From the NCBI GenBank assembly GCA_045119035.1, contig JBGVCU010000057.1:62001-126000 (forward strand): DNA of 64,000 nucleotides, in the 5' to 3' direction. This document shows, piece after piece, positions 17,823 to 27,352 of the stretch; the first letter of the stretch is position 1; the number at the start of each line of letters is the position of its first letter. Source of the DNA: CAYVQA01 sp045119035 (GTDB lineage Bacteria; Bacillota_I; Bacilli_A; ML615J-28; CAG-313). A program made the position numbers and the translations under genes. The notes under the pieces are model-generated. The model was given only the letters and a program-made list of their open reading frames with translations, did not search any database and was not told the DNA's origin.

Positions 17823-18750
17823 TAAAGGTAAAATAGCAACTTTTATCGAAAAAGAGAAAAAAGCATTTAAAACCGATGATAAATCAGCGTATTTATTTGC
17901 GGCTCCATATATCATCTTATTTACAATTTTCATTATTCTTCCAACAATTTATGCGATTTATTTGTCATTTACAAGTTTTAATATGGTTGGAAAACCTAAA
18001 TGGAATACTTTCCAAAACTATATTTTCTTACTTACAAGTGACTCTGAATTCATGAAATATATATTACCTAATACAATTAAATTCAGTTTAATTGTTGGAC
18101 CAGGTGGATATATTTTATCATTTATGATGGCTTGGTGTTTATCACAATTACCTCATAGATTAAGAACAGTTTTAGCTGTAATTCTTTATTCTCCATCACT
18201 TACTGCCGGTATTACAATGAGTGTTGTATGGAAGGTAGTATTTGCGGGGGACTCAAGTGGTTACCTAAACTATATTCTGATGGAACTTGGATTGATTGTT
18301 GAGCCTATTGCTTTCTTACAATCCGAAAAATACTTATTTACAATAATGGTTATTGTTACCCTTTGGGGTAGTATGGGTGTTGGGTTCTTAGCAATGCTTG
18401 GAGGTATCCTAAATGTAAACCCAGAACTATACGAAGCGGCTTACTTAGATGGTATGCATAGCCGTTGGCAAGAAATCATTTATATTACAATTCCACAAAT
18501 GAAATCTTCAATGTTATTCGGTGCGGTAATGACAATTGTAGGAACATTTAGTTCCGGTGCAATTGGGGTACAACTATCCGGTTCAAACCCAACACCAAAC
18601 TATTCAGGTTCATTAATTCTGAACCATATTGAAGACTACGGATTTATTAGATACGACATGGGATATGCGGCTGCCTTATCTGTTGTATTATTAATAATTA
18701 TCTATGTATTTAGTAAAGTGGCTAATGCTTTATTTAAGGAGAAAGACTAA
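17815..18750 (+). CDS. Sugar ABC transporter permease, MalF/UgpA type (pair 1)
   Basis: A 311-residue inner-membrane permease of the CUT1 type with six predicted membrane segments. The cytoplasmic EAA loop that contacts the ATPase is present as EAAYLDGMHSRWQEIIYITI. The start ATG overlaps the end of the CBM/binding-protein gene by 8 nt, indicating translational coupling. The next gene, two bases downstream, encodes its MalG-type partner. No ATPase gene occurs in the operon, so a shared MsmK/MalK-like ATPase encoded elsewhere is expected. A few codons (tcc, ggg, ccg) look less AT-biased than in neighbours, but not enough to claim transfer. Confidence 0.92.
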   Translation: MSSKGKIATFIEKEKKAFKTDDKSAYLFAAPYIILFTIFIILPTIYAIYLSFTSFNMVGKPKWNTFQNYIFLLTSDSEFMKYILPNTIKFSLIVGPGGYILSFMMAWCLSQLPHRLRTVLAVILYSPSLTAGITMSVVWKVVFAGDSSGYLNYILMELGLIVEPIAFLQSEKYLFTIMVIVTLWGSMGVGFLAMLGGILNVNPELYEAAYLDGMHSRWQEIIYITIPQMKSSMLFGAVMTIVGTFSSGAIGVQLSGSNPTPNYSGSLILNHIEDYGFIRYDMGYAAALSVVLLIIIYVFSKVANALFKEKD

Positions 18751-18752
18751 TT

Positions 18753-19637
18753 ATGGCATTTAGAAAATCAAAATATAGTGTTACAAAAGTCAATCCTAAA
18801 TCATTTAATTTAGGTCAATTACCGTTCTTACTTGCGGTATTACCAATTGCAGCCTTTATGCTTTTACCACTATTATACATATTTAATCATGCATTTAAAC
18901 CGTTTGATGAATTACTAGAATATCCTCCAAAATTCTTTGTAAGTCGTCCTACATTTAACAACTTTAAAGAATTATTTAAAGCATCTTCAACAACAGCAAT
19001 TCCAGTATCAAGATATTTATTTAATAGTATCGTTATTACAATTGTTGTAGTTGTATTATCAATTATTTTAAGTTCAATGGCAGGTTTTGCTTTATCAAAA
19101 CTAAAATTCCATGTAAATAAAGTTATTAATGAAGTTAATACTATTGCCTTAATGTTCGTAGGAGTTGCTGTTACAATTCCTAAGTATATGATTATTGAAA
19201 AACTTGGTTTAGTTGATAATTTCTTAGTTCATATTATTCCGGTCTTAGCAGTTCCAGTCGGATTATTCTTGATTAAACAGACAATCGATGATATTCCTAA
19301 TGAACTAATCGAAGCAGCAAAAATGGATGGTGCTTCAAGCTTTAGAATTTATTGGTCAATCATTCTTCCAATGATTAAACCAGCTATGGCAACTGTTGCA
19401 ATTCTTTCTTTCCAAACAGTATGGAATGATGCAAGTATTTCTGCAACATATTTAAACGATGATACACTGAAGACCTTCGCATACTACGTATCGACCCTAT
19501 CTTCAGCATCAAACTCTACAGCAGGAATGGGAATGTCTGCTGCAGCAACACTTATTATGTTCTTACCTAACTTAATTATCTTTATTATTTTACAAGGTAA
19601 AGTTATGAGCACAATGGCTCATTCAGGTATTAAATAG
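18753..19637 (+). CDS. Sugar ABC transporter permease, MalG type (pair 1)
   Basis: A 294-residue CUT1 permease with six membrane segments and the EAA motif EAAKMDGASSFRIYWSIILP. It follows its MalF-type partner by two bases. The N-terminus (FNLGQLPFLLAVLPIAAFMLLPLLYIFNHAFKP, here split as two segments) is typical of MalG-like proteins. Together with the 17815 product it forms the channel of the first ABC importer of this operon. Which of the two binding proteins it works with is not visible from sequence. Confidence 0.92.
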   Translation: MAFRKSKYSVTKVNPKSFNLGQLPFLLAVLPIAAFMLLPLLYIFNHAFKPFDELLEYPPKFFVSRPTFNNFKELFKASSTTAIPVSRYLFNSIVITIVVVVLSIILSSMAGFALSKLKFHVNKVINEVNTIALMFVGVAVTIPKYMIIEKLGLVDNFLVHIIPVLAVPVGLFLIKQTIDDIPNELIEAAKMDGASSFRIYWSIILPMIKPAMATVAILSFQTVWNDASISATYLNDDTLKTFAYYVSTLSSASNSTAGMGMSAAATLIMFLPNLIIFIILQGKVMSTMAHSGIK

Positions 19638-19645
19638 GTGATTGT

Positions 19646-21706
19646 ATGAAAAGATCAGTATTTAAGAAAATTACAATATTAGTATTTATTTGTTTATTTT
19701 GTATTTTAGGTATCTCATCTACAAAAATTACAGCATCAGCTGCCTCAAACGTAAATGGTGTTCCTTATACAACTTATACAAAAAGTGTTCACGGGCTATC
19801 TCCTACGCAAACTGCATACATTCCTGTAGGTGTTATTTGTGAAACACACAATTTATCTAGTGCATCTGATATCTACTTTTATGAAAATAGCCTATATATA
19901 GCAGATACAGGTAACAAACGTATAATTCAATCGGACATTAAAGGAAATATTATTAAAGAGTATAAACACGAAGAATTCATGTCTCCTACTGGTGTATTCG
20001 TAACAGAAGAAAGTGTTTATATCGCAGATAAAGCAGCAAAAACTGTATTTAAAGTAAGTCATGACTTAGATGCAACTGGAGCTGCAAATATCGAACTTCG
20101 TGTTGTTAAACCTTCTAAATCACCAATCTTTGGTAACCACGATTTTGTTCCTACAAAAGTTGCGGTAAAATCAAATAGAAATATTTATGTTATTGGTGAA
20201 GGTTCAACAAACGGTATTATTGAATTCAACTATGATGGTGAATTCTTAGGATACTTAGGTATCAACAGTGTAGAATTATCATTAAGATCAATTATTTTTG
20301 GTTTCTTACTAAAAGATTTTGATGGTGCTTCAGATAAACCTAGTGCTCCAACAAACGTTGCTTTAGGTTTAAAAGGTTCAATCCTTTCTACTAACATAAA
20401 CGTTGCTGAAACATTCAAACGTTTAAACATTACAGGTATTAATACTTTACAAGCAACAACTACATATCCAACAGTAACTTTATCTGATATTATTATGAAT
20501 GATGAAGGATATATCTATATGGTTGGTGAACAAGGTGAAGTATATGAATACGACAGTAAAGGTAATTTATTATTCACATTTAATACATATGACTTTGCTC
20601 AAACAAAAGCTTTAGGTTTAACTTCTAAACCTTCTGGTATTTGTTTAGATAATGATGGAAATATTTATATTTTAGATTCAAGTTATACAAATATTCAAAT
20701 TTATCAAAAAACAGTATTCGTTGACTTAGTTCACAAAGCTGTTACTCTATACAATGAAGGTAGATATGAAGAATCTAAACCTTATTGGCTAGAAATCCAA
20801 AGACAAAATACTTCATTCTCTTTAGCTCATACAGCCCTAGGTTCTACACTTGCTAAAGAAGGAAAATACGAAGAAGCATTAAAAGAATTTGAACTTGCAA
20901 AAGATTACAATGGATATTCACAAGCATATTGGGAAATCCGTAATGCTGCAATTCAATCAAATTTACCATTATGGTTAGGTATTATTTTTGGATCAATTAT
21001 TTTACTTGTAGTTGCTTCAAAAGTATACAAAAAATCTCCAGCATTTGATGGTGTTAAAGCTGGTATTGCTAAATTTAAATCTAAGAAATTAGTAAGCGAA
21101 CTTTTATATGGATTTAACATATTTAAGAAACCATCTGATACATTCTATGGTATCAAAAAACAAGGTAAAGCAAGCTATTTATCAGGAATTATCTTACTTG
21201 CTTTATTCGTAATTATTTATTTAGTTGATATTTATTGTTCTGGATTCTTATTTAGATCAGAAGCAGGACTTTCATATGTTTCAGTACAACTTGCGTTAGT
21301 ACTTGGACTATTTATGTTATTTGTTGTTGTTAACTACTTCGTAAGTACATTAAGTGATGGTGAAGGTTGGTTTAGAGATATCTTTATTTCTTCAGCTTAT
21401 GCTTTAATGCCTTTCATTGTATTAACATTACCAATGACATTCTTATCACATTTCTTAACTTATAACGAAGGATTTATTGTTGAACTTTATACAACATTTA
21501 CAATGGGATGGACATTATTCTTATTAATTTATGCTATTAAAGAAGTTCATAATTATTCATTTAAGAAAACTTTAGGAAGTGTATTAATTATTATTTTTGG
21601 AATGATTATTTTAGTCTTAATCGGATTATTAGTATATTCATTCATGGGTCAATTAATTGACTTCTTAGTAAGTATTGTTAAGGAGGTGTTCTATCGTGCG
21701 TTCTAA
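19646..21706 (+). CDS. NHL-repeat / TPR / Yip1-domain membrane protein
   Basis: A 686-residue protein combining three modules. A signal peptide or anchor (about 1-32) is followed by an NHL-type six-bladed propeller (about 60-355), with repeated units such as DIYFYENSLYIADTGNKRI and GICLDNDGNIYILDSS. Next are two TPR-like helical pairs (about 360-435; YNEGRYEESKPYW, AKEGKYEEALKEFELAKD) and a membrane helix (about 441-460). The C-terminal Yip1-like domain (about 485-686) has roughly five membrane segments. The propeller and TPR should face outside. It sits between two permease pairs and overlaps the DUF5696 gene by 11 nt, so it probably assists the glucan importer as a scaffold or sensor. Its biochemical role is unknown. 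Confidence 0.8.
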   Translation: MKRSVFKKITILVFICLFCILGISSTKITASAASNVNGVPYTTYTKSVHGLSPTQTAYIPVGVICETHNLSSASDIYFYENSLYIADTGNKRIIQSDIKGNIIKEYKHEEFMSPTGVFVTEESVYIADKAAKTVFKVSHDLDATGAANIELRVVKPSKSPIFGNHDFVPTKVAVKSNRNIYVIGEGSTNGIIEFNYDGEFLGYLGINSVELSLRSIIFGFLLKDFDGASDKPSAPTNVALGLKGSILSTNINVAETFKRLNITGINTLQATTTYPTVTLSDIIMNDEGYIYMVGEQGEVYEYDSKGNLLFTFNTYDFAQTKALGLTSKPSGICLDNDGNIYILDSSYTNIQIYQKTVFVDLVHKAVTLYNEGRYEESKPYWLEIQRQNTSFSLAHTALGSTLAKEGKYEEALKEFELAKDYNGYSQAYWEIRNAAIQSNLPLWLGIIFGSIILLVVASKVYKKSPAFDGVKAGIAKFKSKKLVSELLYGFNIFKKPSDTFYGIKKQGKASYLSGIILLALFVIIYLVDIYCSGFLFRSEAGLSYVSVQLALVLGLFMLFVVVNYFVSTLSDGEGWFRDIFISSAYALMPFIVLTLPMTFLSHFLTYNEGFIVELYTTFTMGWTLFLLIYAIKEVHNYSFKKTLGSVLIIIFGMIILVLIGLLVYSFMGQLIDFLVSIVKEVFYRAF

Positions 21707-23957
21707 AACAAAGATAATCATCTCAAGTATTTTATTACTTTTAATTGTAACTGCTATTAGCGTTTCTATTTACGCTAGTATCGACGAAAGTGATGTTGAA
21801 CTTGCTGGATTTAATAATATTAGTGAATTCTATCCATCAAATAGACATACATATCAAGAAGATTATAAAACTGCAACAAGTGTTGCTCCTGAGGTTTTAG
21901 GAGACAAAGTAAAAGAAATTTCTACTGAAATTGGTAAAGTTGAAGTTGATGAAGAAACATTAGCTTTCAAGTTTACAAACAATAGAGGTTATACTTGGGC
22001 TAGTACAGTAGATTATACAAAAGAAGATGCAGAACTTAATTCAAAAAATAAAAATAGAGTTAGATCTGCGATAATTTTAAATGTATATGATACTACAAGT
22101 GCATCATATAATATAAGAGAATATTATATGTCAGATGCACAAAGCGTTACTGTTTCTGAAATTACAAATGGATTTAGTGCTAAAGTTAAATACTATGAAA
22201 AAGCTAAAAAATATCTATTAGATATTACAATTACAATCAATGTTACATTTACAAATGATGGAATTAATGTTTCAATTCCAAGTGAAACAATTATTGAAAA
22301 TGGTGATTTCTTAGTAAATAATATTTTAGTATATCCTTATTTTGGAAGTGTTAAAGAAAATCAAGTTCCTGGATATATCTTTGTTCCAGATGGTGTAGGT
22401 GCTCTTGTAAGATATAAAAAAGCATCAACTGTTTCTCTAACAAATTATGAAAAATATATTTATGGTAAAGATTTATCATACTCAGCATCTTCAAATTTAT
22501 TAACTGAAGATGTTCAAGATTCAAAAATTTATGCTCCTGTATACGGTTTTGTACATGGTGTAAATCAAAATGCTATGTTTGCTGTTATTGAAGATGGTGC
22601 TGAATACGGAAGCGTTAATGTAGAATTCTCTACAAGCTCAATGAAATATTCTACAGTTTATCCACGTTTTACATATCGTAGAACATATTCTCAACCAATG
22701 GATAAATCAGGAAATACAATTACTTTATTACAAAAAGACAAAAATGAATTTGATATCAATATTAAATTCTTATCATTAGAAAATGAACAAGCTAACTATG
22801 TAGGTATGGCAAATGCTTATAACGATTACCTACAAAGTACTCAAAATCTTTCAAATAAACAAAACAATTCATCAATTAGTCTAAGAGTTGATACAATTGG
22901 TCTTGAAAGAACAGAAGGTGTATTATTTGATAAGAAAATCGTTATGACAACTTTCAAAGAATATAAAGAAATCTTAGATACTTTAACTAACTCTGGTGTA
23001 AGTAATATTACTGGTGTATTTAAAGGATTTACAAACAATGGTGTATCTTGGGCTGCTCCAAATTATGAAAAAGTTTCAAAGAAATTAGGATCACAAAATA
23101 GTTTAGAAGACTTAGTTGAAAACTACAATGTTTACTTTGAAACAGAATATCAAAAAGCAACATCACGTGTTGGTGGATATAATTCATATTTTGATTTAGC
23201 TAAAAAAATTAACGATCAACGTTATGCGTATACATACGGTGATTATGATGCTTATTTACTTACTCACAGTAAAACTGTAGAAGTATTAAAAGAAAGTGTT
23301 GAAAAACTAGAAAAAGCAACAATTAAAAATTTATATATCCAATCTATGGGAAGCTTATTATATTCAGATTTTGCAAATGATGTTTCATTAACAGAAGCTC
23401 AAGCTATTTATAATAATGCTTTAAAAGAAGTAAAAGGTAATGTTGCATTATCAAGTGTATATGCTTATCTTTGGGGTTCAATTGATGAATATTTCGATTT
23501 CCCATTATATAGCAGTCAATATTTAACATTTGATGATACTGTTCCATTCCTTGCAATTACATTATCTAATTCAATGAATCTATATTCTTCATATGCTAAC
23601 TTCTATGCATATCCAAGAGAAGAATTATTAAGATTAGTTGATTATAATGTATATCCTTCATTTATTGTTACAAATGAATCTTCAAGTTTACTTGAAAAAA
23701 CAAATTTAAATAATATCTATTCTTCAAAATTTGAAGACCTAGCAAACGCTGTTACAACTTACTATCAATTTGTTAATACTCCACTTAAAAATGTAATTGG
23801 AGCAAGTCTTGTTTCAAGAACAATTCCATCAAATGGTATTGTAATTAATAAATATAGTAATAACGTTGAAATTATTATTAACTATACAAACGTAAAACAA
23901 GTAGTTAATGGTGTTACAGTTGAAGCTATGAATTATCATGTAGGAGGTGTAAACTAA
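21696..23957 (+). CDS. DUF5696-family extracellular protein
   Basis: A 753-residue protein. GTG 21696 is taken as start because AGGAGGTG lies directly upstream; it overlaps the preceding stop by 11 nt. An N-terminal membrane anchor (about 5-25, no lipobox) precedes a beta-rich domain with YIFVPDGVGALVRYKK near residue 225, a sequence I associate with DUF5696. An alpha/beta region of barrel-like appearance follows (about 380-700; LRVDTIGLERTEGVLFDKK, SNITGVFKGFTNNGVSWAAP). The layout of a beta-sandwich followed by a putative barrel resembles glycoside hydrolases, but I cannot point to catalytic residues. I recall the family next to Yip1-domain proteins and sugar ABC permeases in other Bacillota, as here. 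Function remains unproven. Confidence 0.7.
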   Translation: MRSKTKIIISSILLLLIVTAISVSIYASIDESDVELAGFNNISEFYPSNRHTYQEDYKTATSVAPEVLGDKVKEISTEIGKVEVDEETLAFKFTNNRGYTWASTVDYTKEDAELNSKNKNRVRSAIILNVYDTTSASYNIREYYMSDAQSVTVSEITNGFSAKVKYYEKAKKYLLDITITINVTFTNDGINVSIPSETIIENGDFLVNNILVYPYFGSVKENQVPGYIFVPDGVGALVRYKKASTVSLTNYEKYIYGKDLSYSASSNLLTEDVQDSKIYAPVYGFVHGVNQNAMFAVIEDGAEYGSVNVEFSTSSMKYSTVYPRFTYRRTYSQPMDKSGNTITLLQKDKNEFDINIKFLSLENEQANYVGMANAYNDYLQSTQNLSNKQNNSSISLRVDTIGLERTEGVLFDKKIVMTTFKEYKEILDTLTNSGVSNITGVFKGFTNNGVSWAAPNYEKVSKKLGSQNSLEDLVENYNVYFETEYQKATSRVGGYNSYFDLAKKINDQRYAYTYGDYDAYLLTHSKTVEVLKESVEKLEKATIKNLYIQSMGSLLYSDFANDVSLTEAQAIYNNALKEVKGNVALSSVYAYLWGSIDEYFDFPLYSSQYLTFDDTVPFLAITLSNSMNLYSSYANFYAYPREELLRLVDYNVYPSFIVTNESSSLLEKTNLNNIYSSKFEDLANAVTTYYQFVNTPLKNVIGASLVSRTIPSNGIVINKYSNNVEIIINYTNVKQVVNGVTVEAMNYHVGGVN

Positions 23958-24892
23958 TGGAAAATAAGAATTTAGATTCTCAAGTTAGTCAAATTGAACA
24001 ACCTCGTAAAATGAAAAAAATGAGTAAGAAAACTAGAGATACTTTAGTTGGATATTCATTTATCGGTATTTGGATTATTGGTTTCTTAGTATTTATGTTA
24101 ATCCCTGTTATTAACTCTGTAATTTATAGTTTCAGTGTTGTTAAAATTGAAAGTACAGGTATTAAGATTACTCCAAACGGAACTAAAAACTTCTTAAATA
24201 TTTTCCAAGCTCCAGAAGGTCTTGCTTTTACCGAAGCATTACTTGGATTTGCTAAAGAATTAATCGTTCAAGTTCCAATTATTATTGTATTCTCAATTAT
24301 TATTGCTATCTTATTAAATCAACCAATTAAATGTCGCGGTTTATTTAGAGCAGTTTTCTTCTTACCAGTTATTATTTCATCTGGTCCAGTTATTAATGAA
24401 TTAGTAACTCAAGGTGCAGGTGGAGCAAGTTTAATGTCTTCAATGGGATTTACAACAATGTTAGAAGACTTATTAGGACCAACTCTTGCTGAACCTATTA
24501 CAGGACTATTCTCTGATATTATTATTATATTCTGGTTCTCAGGAGTACAAATTTTAATTATGCTTGCTGGTATTCAAAAAATGGATAAACAAGTATATGA
24601 AGCAGCTCACGTTGATGGTGCTGGAAGCTGGGAAATTTTCTGGAAAATTACTTTACCATCACTAAAAGCTTTAATTTTCGTTAGTACAATTTATACAATT
24701 GTATTATTATCAACATTCTCTAACAATGAAGTAATTGTTCAAATTAAGAATAATATGTTTGCAACAGATGCTAACTTCGGTTATGGTTTCGCAAGTGCAA
24801 TGTCATGGATTTACATGCTTGTTATGGCGTTATTCATTATTCTTGTTTGTGTTGTGTTACTTCCTAGAGATAAGAAAAGAGGTGCTAAATAA
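23957..24892 (+). CDS. Sugar ABC transporter permease, MalF/UgpA type (pair 2)
   Basis: A 311-residue CUT1 permease with six membrane segments and the EAA loop EAAHVDGAGSWEIFWKITLP. A charged N-terminal extension of about 30 residues precedes the first helix. Its ATG overlaps the upstream TAA (TAATG), and the same overlap links it to the next gene, so translation is coupled throughout. It forms the second permease pair of the operon together with the 24892 product. Confidence 0.92.
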   Translation: MENKNLDSQVSQIEQPRKMKKMSKKTRDTLVGYSFIGIWIIGFLVFMLIPVINSVIYSFSVVKIESTGIKITPNGTKNFLNIFQAPEGLAFTEALLGFAKELIVQVPIIIVFSIIIAILLNQPIKCRGLFRAVFFLPVIISSGPVINELVTQGAGGASLMSSMGFTTMLEDLLGPTLAEPITGLFSDIIIIFWFSGVQILIMLAGIQKMDKQVYEAAHVDGAGSWEIFWKITLPSLKALIFVSTIYTIVLLSTFSNNEVIVQIKNNMFATDANFGYGFASAMSWIYMLVMALFIILVCVVLLPRDKKRGAK

Positions 24893-25965
24893 TGGTATTA
24901 CTTACTTTCGCAATTATTTTAGTCATCGCCCTTATTATTTCATTAATTAGTTATGTAATTAAAGAATTTAAAAAACCAAAAGGTGAAAGATTTGATGTAA
25001 AAGGTCAAATCAACCAAAAGATTAATACATTAAAAAATCTTAATAAACAAAAAGTTAAAAACTTCTTATTTGGAACTAACTTTAGACGTGGTTGGTTACC
25101 AAGTGCTGTTGTATATGTTTTATTAATTAGTATTGGATTTGTATACTTATATCCAGTATTATATATGATTTCAAACAGTTTCAAAAGTTTAAATGACATT
25201 GTTAACCCATCAGTTAGTTGGGTTCCAACACAATTTTATTTAGATAACTTCTCAAGAGCATTTAGAGTATTAAACTTCTTTAAAGTATTATTAAAGAGTT
25301 TACCAGTTACTTTACTTCCTGCAGTATTACAAACAGGTATTTGTTCTGTAATTGGTTATGGATTTGCTAAATTTGAATTCAAAGGAAAATTTGTGGTTTT
25401 AGTACTAGTTATTTTAGCATTCATTATTCCTTCTCAAATTTATATGATTCCTAAATATGTATTATTCTATGATATGGGATTCTTCGCAAAAGGTAAAGAA
25501 AATATGCAATTCTTAACAATTGCACTTCCTGCATTATTAGGACAAGGATTAAACTCATCAATCTTTATTCTAATTTTCTATCAATTCTTTAAGATGATTC
25601 CATATTCATTAAATGAAGCAGCAGAAATTGATGGTTGCGGTCCATATAGAACATTCTTCACTATCGGTGTTCCTCTTGCAGGTCCTGCATTCTTAATCTG
25701 CTTCTTATTTGGATTTGTATGGTATTGGAATGAAACATATTTCTTAAGTATGTTTGCTCCTGAATTCCCTAACTTACAAATTAAATTATCATACTTTGTA
25801 TCAGAATATACTGAACTTTACAAAGATGATCAAATGTTAAAATTAAACGAAGGTGTAAGACTAGCTGCAACACTTCTAATCTTACTTCCAATGTTAATAA
25901 TTTATCTATTCTTACAAAAATGGTTCGTTGAAGGTATCGAACGTTCAGGTATTACAGGTGAATAA
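24892..25965 (+). CDS. Sugar ABC transporter permease, MalG type, with extra N-terminal helix (pair 2)
   Basis: A 357-residue CUT1 permease, about 65 residues longer than usual. The extra part is an N-terminal hydrophobic helix (about 2-23) followed by a basic linker (KEFKKPKGERFDVKGQINQK). The regular MalG-like core then follows, with the EAA loop EAAEIDGCGPYRTFFTIGVP. The gene is coupled to its MalF-type partner by a TAATG overlap, and its stop lies one base before the GH144 lipoprotein start. The extension may dock a partner protein of this transporter; that is speculation. Confidence 0.9.
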   Translation: MVLLTFAIILVIALIISLISYVIKEFKKPKGERFDVKGQINQKINTLKNLNKQKVKNFLFGTNFRRGWLPSAVVYVLLISIGFVYLYPVLYMISNSFKSLNDIVNPSVSWVPTQFYLDNFSRAFRVLNFFKVLLKSLPVTLLPAVLQTGICSVIGYGFAKFEFKGKFVVLVLVILAFIIPSQIYMIPKYVLFYDMGFFAKGKENMQFLTIALPALLGQGLNSSIFILIFYQFFKMIPYSLNEAAEIDGCGPYRTFFTIGVPLAGPAFLICFLFGFVWYWNETYFLSMFAPEFPNLQIKLSYFVSEYTELYKDDQMLKLNEGVRLAATLLILLPMLIIYLFLQKWFVEGIERSGITGE

Positions 25966-25966
25966 T

Positions 25967-27343
25967 ATGTTTAAAAATTTTAAAAAATTATTATTAATTT
26001 TATTCTTATTCTTATTTTCATTTGCAATTGTAAGTTGTGATGATCCAACACCAGGTGGTGAAAATCCTGGAGAAGATGAAATTCCTCCAGTTAATACAAA
26101 AGATTATCGTACAAATGTTAAAGAAAACATTGATCCAGTTTTATTAGAGGAACTTGAAGGAGGCTTCAGGTTCTTCTGGGAAACTGCCAATACAAAAGAA
26201 GGTTCATCAGGATATGGATTAATTCCAGATAGATTTAATACATATACTAATGCACCTGGAACAGTTGCTTCTATTGCTTCAATTGGATATGGTTTATCTG
26301 CAATTCCTATTGGAATTGAATACGGATGGATTACTAAAGAAGAAGGATATGATAGAGCACTTAAATCATTACAAACTCTTTGGAATTTAAAAACAACTCA
26401 TGGATTCTATTATCACATGGTAAATAGAATGACAGGTTTAAGAGAATGGAGTAGTGAAGTTTCAGTTATTGATACAGCAATTTGTGTAAATGGTGCATTA
26501 ACTGTTGGTCAATATTTCGGTGGAGAAATTTTAAAACTTGCTCATGATATTTATAAAAGAGTTGAATGGGATTGGTATTATGATGAAGGTGCAAATAAAT
26601 TCTACATGGGTTATACACCTGAAAGAGGATTTAGTGGTCACTGGAATGAATATGCAGAACAATTAATGGTTTATGTATTAGCAGCTGGAAGCCCTACATA
26701 TAAAGTAGGAAAACAAGCTTACAATTTTATGAAATTCAGCAGTAAAAAAGCTGATGCAACAGAAAACTACGGTTCATTCTATATGACATGGACAGGTAGT
26801 CTATTTACTTATCAATTCTCACATGCATGGATCGATTTTAGAAATATCGAAGATGCAAATGGTGTAGATTGGTTTACAAACAGTGTTAATGCTTCAAAAG
26901 CATCAATAGCATATGCAGTTAAAAATTCAAAAACATATAAAACATATAGTAATGTTTCTTGGGGAGCAACAGCATGTGATGGTCCAGGTGGATACTGTGG
27001 TCCTTATGGATCAGGTCCATCAAGCGGAAATGCCCATGTTTCTGATGGAACAATTCCTCCATGCGGAGCTATTGGATCTATCGTATTTACTCCAACAGAA
27101 TCAATTGCAGCTATGAATAACTATCGTACATATGATAGATTATGGTCAAAATATGGATTTAAAGATGCATATAACCTAGATGTTTCAGAAGCTGGATGGT
27201 ATGGAAATGATATCATCGGTATTGATAAAGGAATCAGCGTTCTTATGATTGAAAACTATATTTCAGACTTTATTTGGAATATGTTTATGGATAATATGTA
27301 TGTACAAGCTGGTTTAAATGAATTAGGTTTTAAAGAAGTTTAG
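25967..27343 (+). CDS. GH144-type endo-beta-1,2-glucanase, lipoprotein
   Basis: A 458-residue lipoprotein. ATG 25967 begins a signal peptide with lipobox AIVSC; the frame upstream overlaps the permease gene and is ignored. The mature part belongs to the PF10091/GH144 family: GGFRFFWETAN, GLIPDRF, ATACDGPGGYCGPYGSG, a DGTIPPCGAIGSIVFTPTESI block and YGNDIIGIDKGISVLMIENY. Characterised GH144 enzymes cleave linear beta-1,2-glucan endolytically into sophoro-oligosaccharides. Tethered outside the cell next to two importers and a beta-1,2-oligoglucan phosphorylase, it is the natural first step of the pathway. It resembles the cytoplasmic paralog at 10881 over its full length but contains extra Gly/Cys-rich loops. 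The family is clear; the activity is inferred from family and context. Confidence 0.82.
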   Translation: MFKNFKKLLLILFLFLFSFAIVSCDDPTPGGENPGEDEIPPVNTKDYRTNVKENIDPVLLEELEGGFRFFWETANTKEGSSGYGLIPDRFNTYTNAPGTVASIASIGYGLSAIPIGIEYGWITKEEGYDRALKSLQTLWNLKTTHGFYYHMVNRMTGLREWSSEVSVIDTAICVNGALTVGQYFGGEILKLAHDIYKRVEWDWYYDEGANKFYMGYTPERGFSGHWNEYAEQLMVYVLAAGSPTYKVGKQAYNFMKFSSKKADATENYGSFYMTWTGSLFTYQFSHAWIDFRNIEDANGVDWFTNSVNASKASIAYAVKNSKTYKTYSNVSWGATACDGPGGYCGPYGSGPSSGNAHVSDGTIPPCGAIGSIVFTPTESIAAMNNYRTYDRLWSKYGFKDAYNLDVSEAGWYGNDIIGIDKGISVLMIENYISDFIWNMFMDNMYVQAGLNELGFKEV

Positions 27344-27352
27344 GCGTGAAGT

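Noticed and set aside
18240..18620. Possible recent transfer of the 17815 permease gene because of more G/C-rich codons
   Set aside because: The deviation is limited to a few codons, and the gene is translationally coupled to both neighbours with a conserved operon order.
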